From Chromatiales bacterium (GTDB taxonomy: Bacteria; Pseudomonadota; Gammaproteobacteria; Chromatiales; Chromatiaceae), in contig JANQRK010000075.1 in the NCBI GenBank assembly GCA_028284585.1, forward strand, positions 30,842 through 94,841: 64,000 nt of DNA. Reading direction: 5' to 3'. Positions 55,664-64,000 of the stretch are shown piece after piece. How positions within the stretch are numbered: the stretch's first letter is position 1; the number at the start of each line of letters is the position of its first letter. Under the pieces are notes generated by a model that worked only from the letters and a program-made list of their open reading frames with translations, was not told where the DNA came from and made no database searches. The position numbers and the translations under genes are program-made.

Positions 55664-55830
55664 GCGACAGGACCGTTGGTTTGCGATGCGGCCACCGCAC
55701 CGTCGATGCTAATCAGCAACAGTGCGCTGCCCAGTCGGTTGTTTCGTTCCTTGTTGCCTGCCTCAGATTAGCTGTCAGGTTTTCTTACTCTCGAGGATCA
55801 AAAAAGTCCTAAGTGGCTGATTCTGCCCAA

Positions 55831-55846
55831 TGGCATGCATCCTGCT
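55831..55846 (+). promoter_or_regulatory. Sigma-54-type promoter of the PEP-CTERM gene
   Basis: TGGCATG-CATC-CTGCT: GG at -24 and GC at -12 spaced exactly 10 bp apart, matching 10 of 12 consensus positions (TGGCACG-N4-TTGCW). It lies 35 bp before the ATG at 55881. RpoN control of PEP-CTERM genes is known in other exosortase-bearing bacteria. Confidence 0.7.
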
Positions 55847-55880
55847 GTGACCGCCTAGACCGTTGGTGAGGATGTGTCAC

Positions 55881-56549
55881 ATGAATTCAAAGCGACTTAA
55901 CCCGATTGCCGTTCTGTTTTGTGCCCTGCTGTTTTCCCCTTTGGGTAGCGCGGTACCCGACCTGTCCTTCGAGTTTACGAACTCCGGTCAGATCGTAAGC
56001 CCGACGGATAGCGTCACCATCAGCGCCAGAATCACCAACTCCGGTGACGCCATCACCAACGCCTTCGCTTCGCTTATCAACATCGGTCCCATTCCACCGA
56101 TGGTGTTCGAGCAATACATCGATACCGGCCTCCCGGGCGTACCCTTCTCACTGACCCTGGGCATGGGGGAAAGTGTCGAGTTCGACTTGGTGACCTATGT
56201 CCCTTTCCCGATCGGCGGCAACCCCGGTGATCCAGTCAGCACCGGTGTCTACACCCTGCCCATCGCAATCATTGAATTGGCATACACGGAGATCGTCATT
56301 GTCGGGACCGACGTCCAGTTCATAGAATCTGCGGTTGACATGCAAAATGCTTCCGACTTTACCTGGTCGGTAAGAGACGACAGCGGATCGGTTCCCGAGC
56401 CAGGGACACTGGCGATGCTCAGTCTGGGCTTGGCCGTAGTCGGCTTCATGAGAAGGAGGGGGCTGTCAGTTCTCATAAGCCCTTGTTTCGAATGGCGTCC
56501 CGTAGGGGAGTCGAACCCCTGTCGTCGCCGTGAAAGGGCGATGTCCTAG
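55881..56549 (+). CDS. PEP-CTERM sorting-domain protein, frame runs into tRNA-Glu
   Basis: 222 residues from ATG 55881. Signal peptide about 1-25. The body is beta-rich, low in charge, with a CARDB/DUF-like LSFEFTNSGQIV start. The end of the true protein is VPEPGTLAMLSLGLAVVG followed by FMRRRG: the PEP motif, membrane helix and basic cluster recognised by exosortase A. The frame does not stop there. It continues 26 codons and ends in antisense tRNA-Glu sequence. Losing one base of the GGGGG run at 56458-56462 would give a stop five codons later. So it is either read-through, a phase-variable run or a sequence error. Probable substrate of an exosortase A lying outside the window. Confidence 0.78.
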   Translation: MNSKRLNPIAVLFCALLFSPLGSAVPDLSFEFTNSGQIVSPTDSVTISARITNSGDAITNAFASLINIGPIPPMVFEQYIDTGLPGVPFSLTLGMGESVEFDLVTYVPFPIGGNPGDPVSTGVYTLPIAIIELAYTEIVIVGTDVQFIESAVDMQNASDFTWSVRDDSGSVPEPGTLAMLSLGLAVVGFMRRRGLSVLISPCFEWRPVGESNPCRRRERAMS

Positions 56550-56568
56550 GCCTCTAGACGAACGGGAC
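56493..56568 (-). tRNA. tRNA-Glu (TTC)
   Basis: Minus-strand cloverleaf, 76 nt with encoded CCA. Anticodon loop CTTTCAC gives TTC. T-loop GGTTCGA and standard stems are intact. The plus-strand PEP-CTERM frame ends inside it. Confidence 0.95.
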
Positions 56569-56583
56569 ATGAAACGAGTTGTT

Positions 56584-56659
56584 TGGTGGAGCCAGGCGGG
56601 ATCGAACCGCCGACCTCAACACTGCCAGTGTTGCGCTCTCCCAGCTGAGCTATGGCCCC
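56584..56659 (-). tRNA. tRNA-Ala (GGC)
   Basis: Minus-strand cloverleaf, 76 nt with encoded CCA; acceptor GGGGCCA, anticodon GGC between paired CAACACT/AGTGTTG arms, T-loop GGTTCGA. Sixteen bases from tRNA-Glu, probably co-transcribed. Confidence 0.95.
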
Positions 56660-56718
56660 CTCGGAAGAGGCGCGTATGGTAGTCCAGCCTCCGCAGCATG
56701 TCTAGCCTGTGGCCTCTT

Positions 56719-58392
<1,674 letters not shown>

Positions 58393-58421
58393 GGGGTGTC
58401 TGCCAACTTAATCAGGATAAA

Positions 58422-59822
58422 TCAGTTCGATGCACGTACGTGCTCGATTGCCCTCACAATACGACGCAGGGTAGCGTTACGGCCGACCAGTTGCAGCGTC
58501 AGATCAAGATCGGGTGAAGGCGCCCCACCGGTGACTGCCACGCGCAGAGGCATGGCCACCTTGCCGAATCCGACGCCGAGTTGCTCGACTGTCGCGGCGA
58601 TCGCCGTCTGGATCGCCAACCGTTCCCAATCGACTAGATCAGCGAGCCGTGTTTGCACCGCCTCCAGCGCCGCGTCTGCGCCATTCTTGAAGGCCTTGCC
58701 GGCTGCCTTTTTTTCGTAGGCCTCGAAATCCCGATAATAGAAGGCCGAGATCTCGGCCAACTCGACCAATGTCGACGCCCGCTCGCGCTGCGCCTCGATG
58801 ACCTCGATCAAGTCCGGGCCTTCGCTGGGATCGATCTCCAGATCGCCCAGATGGGAGGCCAACAAATGAGCGATCCGCGCTGGATCGTCTTTTTTTAAGT
58901 ACTGTTGGTTGAACCAACGCAGCTTATCGGGGCTGAAGGCCGCTGGCGCATGATGGACGTGCTTAAGATCGAACAGGTGGATCATCTCGTCGACTGTAAA
59001 CAGCTCCTGATCACCGTGCGACCAGCCAAGCCGCACCAGATAGTTGAGCAATGCCTCTGGCAGATAGCCATCGCGTAGGTACTGCATCACACTGACCCCG
59101 CCATGCCGCTTTGAGAGGCGTGCGCCGTCATCGCCGAGGATCATCGGCACATGGGCGTACTGTGGTACATCCCAATCCAGCGCATGCAGCATGTTGATCT
59201 GGCGCGGGGTGTTGTTGACGTGGTCATCGCCCCGAATCACATGGCTGATTGCCATGTCGTGGTCATCGACTACAACGGTCAGATTGTAGGTCGGCGAACC
59301 GTTGCTACGTCGGATCACCAAATCATCCAACTCGGCATTGGCGACCACCACCTGGCCGCGCACCAGGTCGTCGATGACCACCTCACCGTCCAGTGGGTTG
59401 AGGAATCGAACCACATGAGTCTGGTCGTGAGCGATGTGACGCTCGCGGCAATGGCCGTCGTAGCGCGGCTTCTGCTTCGCCGCCATTTGCTTCTCGCGAA
59501 GGCTATCCAGGCGTTCCTTGCTGCAATCACACCGGTAGGCCAGCCCCTTGTCCAGCAGGCGCCCGATGACTTCGTTGTAACGCTCGAAGCGATGGGTTTG
59601 GTAAAAGGGCCCTTCGTCATACTCCAAGCCTAGCCAAGTCATGCCCTCGAGGATCGCATTGACTGATTCCTGGGTGGAACGTTCCAGGTCGGTGTCTTCG
59701 ATACGCAGCACGAACTTGCCGCCATGGCGACGCGCAAAGAGCCAAGAGAACAGTGCCGTGCGGACGCCACCGACGTGGAGATAGCCGGTTGGGCTGGGTG
59801 CAAAACGGGTCTTGATCGTCAT
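58422..59822 (-). CDS. gltX: Glutamyl-tRNA synthetase
   Basis: 466 residues. HIGH motif is PSPTGYLHVGGVRTA and KMSKS motif is ARLSKRHGG. Zn-binding cysteines are suggested by YRCDCSKE. Class I synthetase that charges tRNA-Glu; the tRNA-Glu gene is 1.9 kb downstream. ATG 59822 is a clean start. The 464 bp to the next gene on the other side hold nothing I can name. Confidence 0.96.
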   Translation of the reverse strand: MTIKTRFAPSPTGYLHVGGVRTALFSWLFARRHGGKFVLRIEDTDLERSTQESVNAILEGMTWLGLEYDEGPFYQTHRFERYNEVIGRLLDKGLAYRCDCSKERLDSLREKQMAAKQKPRYDGHCRERHIAHDQTHVVRFLNPLDGEVVIDDLVRGQVVVANAELDDLVIRRSNGSPTYNLTVVVDDHDMAISHVIRGDDHVNNTPRQINMLHALDWDVPQYAHVPMILGDDGARLSKRHGGVSVMQYLRDGYLPEALLNYLVRLGWSHGDQELFTVDEMIHLFDLKHVHHAPAAFSPDKLRWFNQQYLKKDDPARIAHLLASHLGDLEIDPSEGPDLIEVIEAQRERASTLVELAEISAFYYRDFEAYEKKAAGKAFKNGADAALEAVQTRLADLVDWERLAIQTAIAATVEQLGVGFGKVAMPLRVAVTGGAPSPDLDLTLQLVGRNATLRRIVRAIEHVRASN

Positions 59823-60286
59823 GGGGGCAACAAGCCAGGGGTCGGAGCGACGAATTTTATCAGCCCCTTCTCGATTAGCCAGTCGGTCAAGCCGTCACAC
59901 CCAACTCGGCGCGCCCCACTCGCGGCAGGCGAGGCAGCGTGATCAAGGAGGGGCGGATCGGCCAAGCGCCACCGGCCTGCGCGGCTATATAACGCTGAGC
60001 TACCCTAAGGACCAGCTCTTTGTGTCGCAGCCCACGATAGCCGGCTCCAGCACTTTCAAGTTTTCGCTCAGGTAGAGTACCCTTAGCAAAAATTGCACAA
60101 AACTCGCCGAGTCAGCCCACCCGCGACGAGCATTTACCAAGCAGGTAGCCGCGGCAAGCTGCCTGGCGCAGCCACTGAATCAATTGTCAGCGGCAGCGGA
60201 CCATGCCGGTCGATGTTTTCGCCGAGACCCTCTGTGTCCCATTTAACGGTGTAAGACTGTTCCAAGCAATAATACGAGGAGGCGCT
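59823..60286. other. 464-bp spacer with no supported gene
   Basis: Divergent region between gltX and the small secreted protein. No RNA gene, clear terminator or coding frame is supported. GAGGAGG at 60277-60283 is the ribosome-binding site of the next gene. Confidence 0.5.
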
Positions 60287-60652
60287 ATGTTGAGGATTGT
60301 CAGCTTTCTAGCTTTAAGTCTAATGTTGCCCAGCCAGGCCCTGGCCGGTGACTACGACGGCGTGTGGGTGTTTTCAGGCGTCGCCGATTCCGATTATTTT
60401 CTAGTCAGTCAAAGCACCGACACGCTACTGGTAGTCGGTGTTAACTTGGAGATGGACGGCTGGGATGCGTTCCTGGGACACATCGGGCAATCCAATGCCG
60501 CTCGCATGGACACCTTGTTGTCGCAAGACGGCACACAGGTTGAGTTCACCATCCGCTTTACATCATTAACGCGCGCCAATGTTGTCATTCATTCGTGCGA
60601 TGATTGCCAACTCCCGCTAGGAACCCCGTTGCCGCTCGACAAGATTTTTTGA
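60287..60652 (+). CDS. Small secreted protein, unknown function
   Basis: 121 residues from ATG 60287 (GAGGAGG upstream). Signal peptide about 1-20 (SQALAG). The mature protein has GDYDGVWVFSG and beta-rich strands, with a Cys pair HSCDDCQLPLG near the end. Resembles the small beta-barrel-like secreted proteins of exosortase and sulfur-oxidiser genomes, but no family is certain. Confidence 0.65.
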   Translation: MLRIVSFLALSLMLPSQALAGDYDGVWVFSGVADSDYFLVSQSTDTLLVVGVNLEMDGWDAFLGHIGQSNAARMDTLLSQDGTQVEFTIRFTSLTRANVVIHSCDDCQLPLGTPLPLDKIF

Positions 60653-60809
60653 GACACGGGCAAACTTGGCTACGGTAATCTCCAGCCTAGGTCGAGGCAC
60701 TTGCAGCGACCCGGAGTATCATTTTATAGAGTCGTGGCTGCTTATCGGTGTTTAAAAAAATAAAAGACATGAGAAAGTCAACATATATCCTTGATATTAA
60801 GGAAATTTC

Positions 60810-60884
60810 GGGCGCGTAGCTCAGTGGGAGAGCACTGCCTTCACACGGCAGGGGTCGCTGGTTCGAACCCAGCCGCGCCCACCA
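60810..60884 (+). tRNA. tRNA-Val (CAC)
   Basis: 75 nt with encoded CCA, acceptor GGGCGCG, anticodon CAC in CTTCACAC, T-loop GGTTCGA. It borders a decayed integrase, so it was probably the attachment site. No copy of its 3' end is found later in the window. Confidence 0.95.
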
Positions 60885-60895
60885 ATCAAATCAAT

Positions 60896-60941
60896 CGTTT
60901 AGGAACCACGACGGCCCTCGCCTCGATTGGGTTCCCAAACG
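60896..60941. repeat. Inverted repeat immediately after tRNA-Val
   Basis: CGTTTAGGAACC (60896-60907) faces GGTTCCCAAACG (60930-60941), 11 of 12 paired. May end the tRNA transcript or mark the island edge. Confidence 0.4.
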
Positions 60942-60993
60942 ATAATTTGTCACAGCGTCGTCACACTCGTTCGCAAACGAGCTGAGTGTGGCG

Positions 60994-61390
60994 ATGGCCT
61001 CCTTCAGAAAACGCGGCCCCTACCGGTGGCAAGCACAGGTCCGAAAGAAGGGCCACCCCCTGCAGACCACGACCTTCGCGCAGCCGAGCAGTGGGCGCGC
61101 GCCATCGAGGTCGAGATGGACAAGGGCGCCTTCGTCTCTCGGGCCGAAGCCGAGTCGACCACACTCACGGAGCTACTTGAACGCTACCTCGCGGAAATCA
61201 CTCCGTTGAAGAAAGGTGCGGAGCCGGAGACCAGCCGCCTGCGCCTGATGATGCGCCATCCCCTCGCCCGCCGGTTCGTCGCCGGGGTCCGCGGTATCGA
61301 CTCAGACACCAAGAACGGCGAACCGCGGACCGTGCCGCTGTCGACCACCGCCGTGCCGTATTGGGCAGCCTTCCCCGTGCCCTGCACGGC
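60994..61390 (+). pseudogene. Tyrosine recombinase (phage-type integrase), frameshifted and truncated
   Basis: The first part, from ATG 60994, reads MASFRKRGPYRWQAQVRKKG, then the frame shifts near 61080 and continues RAAEQWARAIEVEMDKGAF and LLERYLAEITPLKKGAE. Next, DSDTKNGEPRTVPLS looks like part of the catalytic domain after a large internal deletion. The catalytic Arg-His-Arg-Tyr set is not complete. It lies 110 bp after tRNA-Val, its likely integration site. Not functional. Confidence 0.75.
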
Positions 61391-61399
61391 AATGTCTTT

Positions 61400-61759
61400 C
61401 ACCCTCGGCGATCAGCATGACATGTTCGCGTTCGGTTATGACCAGGCGTGCCAGCTGAATCGGGTTGAGTATATTGCCGATAGCGGCAACTGCACCTGCA
61501 GTAAGGTCGCGGCCGTCCATGATGGCCGCGTCCATTTCCACTTTGCCGTGCTCGTTCAATACCGAACCGCAGCCTGCGTTGAATACCGGATTGTCCTCCA
61601 GCAACGATGCGCGGGTTTCAACGGCCTGTAGCGCAGATCCACCCAGTTTCAAGACTTCCCGACCGTGCTGCAACCGCGACGAATGCTTTCAAGGTAGCGA
61701 ACCGCGGTCTTATCGTCTTTGACATTGTCCAGCGCGCTGGTGCCGCCGTGAAGAACCAT
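61400..61759 (-). pseudogene. Isoaspartyl peptidase/plant-type L-asparaginase fragment
   Basis: Minus strand. N-terminal piece MVLHGGTSALDNVKDDKTA ends at a stop near 61670; a second frame continues LKLGGSALQAVET, EDNPVFNAGCGSVLNE and MDAAIMDGRDLTAGAVA, the family's N-terminal domain. It stops near the integrase remnant, before the autoprocessing Thr. At least one frameshift plus a 3' truncation. Confidence 0.72.
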
Positions 61760-61917
61760 GAGCGAGTAGGTTTCTGATCGGCTCAATAAACGTCATAAAC
61801 GACTTCATTTACCTACATCAGCACGCCGCACCGATATGACGGGCGATCGCTCGATGTCAATCTCTATAGCGATGCGACCTTCCGGTCGCTGAGGCGATGG
61901 ATCAAGTGGTGACAGTG

Positions 61918-63033
61918 TTAGAGACGCTTTCTCAGTTCCATGGCAAGGGCGTCCTGAGTATTTTTCGAACCAGCCAGGAGTATGCTCAGCTTGCCCTCCG
62001 TGACGGTCCCCCAATTCACAATGATTACGCCTTCGCCCGATTGCACATTAAATTCGATGCCGCTGAGATCGATTTCCGACAAAGATCGGTGTCGAGTGGA
62101 AAAGTTAGTGGCGCACCATTCGGGTATCTCAAGCTTATGGGCAATCATCGTAGGGTAGGATGCCCCATTGTAACGAGGATTACATTCGATGGCAGGGAAA
62201 CGCAGCCCCCGATCCGTTTGGACGATGGCCACGTCAAAGGCGAAAATTCCTTTCATGCCGTGGTCGCCTAGCCAATAGGCCATCGCTTCGACGGCGTCCC
62301 AAGGCTCATGACTGGCAGGGACGCGATTGCCCTGATGCGCAAAACCATCCAGGATCTGTTCGCTGGCTGCGAGCCGGTGAACCTCTTTACCCAACACCCG
62401 GTACTGCATGTTCAGAAAGGCCACGGCCTTGACCTCCTCTTGCACCTGGACCGGAGTTTCTTCCGCAAAGTTGCCGAGCGCCGTCAGCAGTTGCGCCTGG
62501 TCCTCGCAGCGGTAGATGCCGACCCCAGATGCCGATACAGATGCCTTGAGGTAACAGGGGTAGGTGATATTCCGCATCGCTTCCGGTGACATGTCGGCGA
62601 CGCGATCGAAGCACAGTGTTTCCGGCACATCGATGCCCAGCTCTCGAGCGAGCGCGGTGAAATTGTTTTTAGAGTTAATGAATTCGACAGTTTCCAACCA
62701 CTCGTAGTCACCCCAATACCTCGACTCAATGGGCCCGTAGTAGAACACCGAGGGATGGTGACCGATGTGCGACGCCAATTGGTTGAGATCGACATCCCAG
62801 ATGACATTTTCACTGTGACTCAAGCCGATCCGCTCGTAGTGTTTGACGATTTCCTTCCATTGAGGCTTGAGATCAGAATGCAGCTGAATGATGTCCCAGG
62901 GTTCAGAGAGCCCCAGAGCGCGTCCTGAGTAGTGGTGATTTCCCACCACACCATCGGCGGTGCAATGCATAATGTCGTGGTTGATGATGTATTTGCCGGG
63001 CGGCAGATATCCGTGGTCGATAGCCAATGACAT
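61918..63033 (-). CDS. ATP-grasp family ligase-like protein
   Basis: 371 residues from ATG 63033 with GAGGTG upstream. ATP-grasp pattern: PCYLKASVSASGVGIYRC (ATP-binding Lys and glycine-rich loop), VQEEVKAVAFLN (Glu), and FPAIECNPRYNGASYP, whose E-x-N binds magnesium. The N-terminal third has no identified fold. ATP-grasp enzymes join a carboxylate to an amine or thiol. It is the only intact gene among broken ones, so it may still be selected. Substrate unknown; the 660 bp upstream hold no clear gene. Confidence 0.78.
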   Translation of the reverse strand: MSLAIDHGYLPPGKYIINHDIMHCTADGVVGNHHYSGRALGLSEPWDIIQLHSDLKPQWKEIVKHYERIGLSHSENVIWDVDLNQLASHIGHHPSVFYYGPIESRYWGDYEWLETVEFINSKNNFTALARELGIDVPETLCFDRVADMSPEAMRNITYPCYLKASVSASGVGIYRCEDQAQLLTALGNFAEETPVQVQEEVKAVAFLNMQYRVLGKEVHRLAASEQILDGFAHQGNRVPASHEPWDAVEAMAYWLGDHGMKGIFAFDVAIVQTDRGLRFPAIECNPRYNGASYPTMIAHKLEIPEWCATNFSTRHRSLSEIDLSGIEFNVQSGEGVIIVNWGTVTEGKLSILLAGSKNTQDALAMELRKRL

Positions 63034-63696
63034 AGTTCACCTCGCTCTTCGTCCTTTTCACGGAATCTAGGTAAAGATGCTGCAAGTATCTGGCCAGGCG
63101 AAAATCGAGGTAGTTTGAGTAAAATTGCGCCAATGTTGGGCGAGGCATCTAAATCCCCGTTTTTTTTGTCCGATCTCGGTGCAAAAATTTTGGTCCCGAT
63201 GCCCGTGTCATTCGGCCTCGATCAGACGCAACAACAATGGTGCTCGGTTGGCAGCAACTTTCGCGCCAGCTTCAGCAATCTGACCACGCAGGTGTTGTGG
63301 GACCTTGTGCAGGACTTATTTTGCCTGCGCGGTATCCACCCTGACATCTTTAGCGCATTGCCTAACTTTACCGGTTCCCGCATTGCCCAGTTCGGCATAG
63401 ATGCAGGCGGCAAGCGGTGAGTGTTTCATGTCGAATTGACAATCGCGTGCTCGTCCGAAACTGAGAAGATTAAATACACCGCCAAGTCTCCAACTCGCTC
63501 GGATAGAAAGCCCCCTCACGGCACTAGTGGGCCACTGCGCGCTCTTTGAATACTCTTCCGTATCGCGCCATCTCATCACCTCTCTCGCCCCCTAGATTAC
63601 AGAGCTATAGAGGCGACAACTATTCTGACGCGGGGGGCGGCCTCGCGGGCGCACTTCTCCCCCCCCACCGGCATCAGAATCACCGGATCGCCCACT
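63034..63696. other. Degraded stretch, no supported gene
   Basis: Short overlapping frames on both strands (for instance 63115-63420 plus strand, 101 codons) lack convincing motifs or ribosome-binding sites. Poly-C and poly-G tracts near 63630-63665 and uneven composition suit a decaying island. Confidence 0.4.
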
Positions 63697-63937
63697 TTAG
63701 AATGCCGTCACGCCCTCGCCGAGCGCCTTCACGACGCCAGCCGCCTCTTTGCCGGGCACCAAGGGCGGCTCAGTCTTGATCTGATTACTGGCCTGCGATC
63801 GTCAACACATCCGGAAAATTGATTCCCGCGGCCCGGACCGCGACCAACACCTCGCCCTTTCCCGGCTTGTGATCATCGAGCGACTCGATGAGGAGTTGCT
63901 TGGGCGTGCCAAACTGCTTGCAAACCAAAGCGCGCAT
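63697..63937 (-). pseudogene. Quinone oxidoreductase (zinc-type alcohol dehydrogenase family), frameshifted fragment
   Basis: Minus strand from ATG 63937: MRALVCKQFGTPKQLLIESL and VLVAVRAAGINFPDVLTIAGQ are the family's N-terminal catalytic domain. One extra A after GQ gives a stop; the other frame resumes as IKTEPPLVPGKEAAGVV. The rest of the gene is missing. Upstream codons to the window edge (PRDEDDWQWLLRL) stay in frame and may be the end of another protein, possibly GNAT-like. Confidence 0.72.
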
Positions 63938-64000
63938 TTCATGGAGCCTCAAAAGCCATTGCCAGTCATCTTCGTCGCGCGGCGTGACCGATGCGAGCCG

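Noticed and set aside
62903..63148. Minus-strand frame overlapping the ATP-grasp start
   Set aside because: It overlaps the ATP-grasp gene in another frame, lacks a family match and has no separate ribosome-binding site of quality.
63520..63540. CTAGTGGGCCA matching the end of element B
   Set aside because: Only about 11 bases match and no second end is nearby. It may be chance.

Overview
The window is a high-GC gammaproteobacterial chromosome segment, most likely from a Chromatiales-like or related sulfur-cycle lineage. The evidence for this is the content: Lol, Lpx, KdsB, RNase E, PhoBR, a QseE/QseF-type two-component pair, an exosortase A-associated gene set and a PEP-CTERM protein. The order sppA, HAD phosphatase, rluC, rne, LMW phosphatase, kdsB, ycaR-type, lpxK, exbD, exbB, comEC, DUF2062, lolD, lolC/E closely follows the order I recall from Pseudomonas. 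The genus cannot be fixed from the sequence alone.

Layout. 1-4144: recJ (partial), an Sfp-type phosphopantetheinyl transferase, galE, uppP and a periplasmic trypsin-like protease. 4143-12147: a module of the kind that travels with exosortase A, comprising acyl-CoA ligase, PLP decarboxylase, two alpha/beta hydrolases, acyl carrier protein, an asparagine-synthase-like protein and a polysaccharide deacetylase. It is interrupted by a 271-bp palindromic element. 12346-15196: phoBR-phoU with a Pho box. 15206-32950: the Pseudomonas-like housekeeping block. It carries a second 268-bp palindromic element in place of murB, and an inserted TIR-CHASE2 / FecR-lipoprotein / small-protein operon on the opposite strand. 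33109-37295: agmatine degradation (aguA, aguB), a DUF3530 protein, and a small exported protein next to a periplasmic rhodanese. 37440-43580: mfd, csiV and a btaA-btaB pair for betaine lipid synthesis. 44032-55663: a retropepsin-like protease, a QseE/G/F-like signalling operon, PRC-barrel and EF-hand proteins, a Tll0287-type haem protein, a very large PAS-GGDEF-EAL protein and small hypotheticals. 55831-60652: a PEP-CTERM gene behind a sigma-54-type promoter, tRNA-Glu, tRNA-Ala, glnS, gltX and a small secreted protein. 60810-64000: tRNA-Val followed by a decayed island with broken integrase, asparaginase and quinone oxidoreductase genes and one intact ATP-grasp gene.

How parts connect. The carrier protein of the exosortase-associated module needs a phosphopantetheinyl transferase, and one lies 3.3 kb away, though its third motif is altered. 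The PEP-CTERM gene is a plausible client of the exosortase system; xrtA itself is not in the window. PhoBR-PhoU and BtaAB fit a phosphate-limitation response, although no convincing Pho box precedes btaA. Best candidates for something new are the TIR-CHASE2/FecR operon, the two same-architecture two-armed palindromic elements, and the exosortase-associated module whose amidotransferase-like enzyme lacks the catalytic cysteine.
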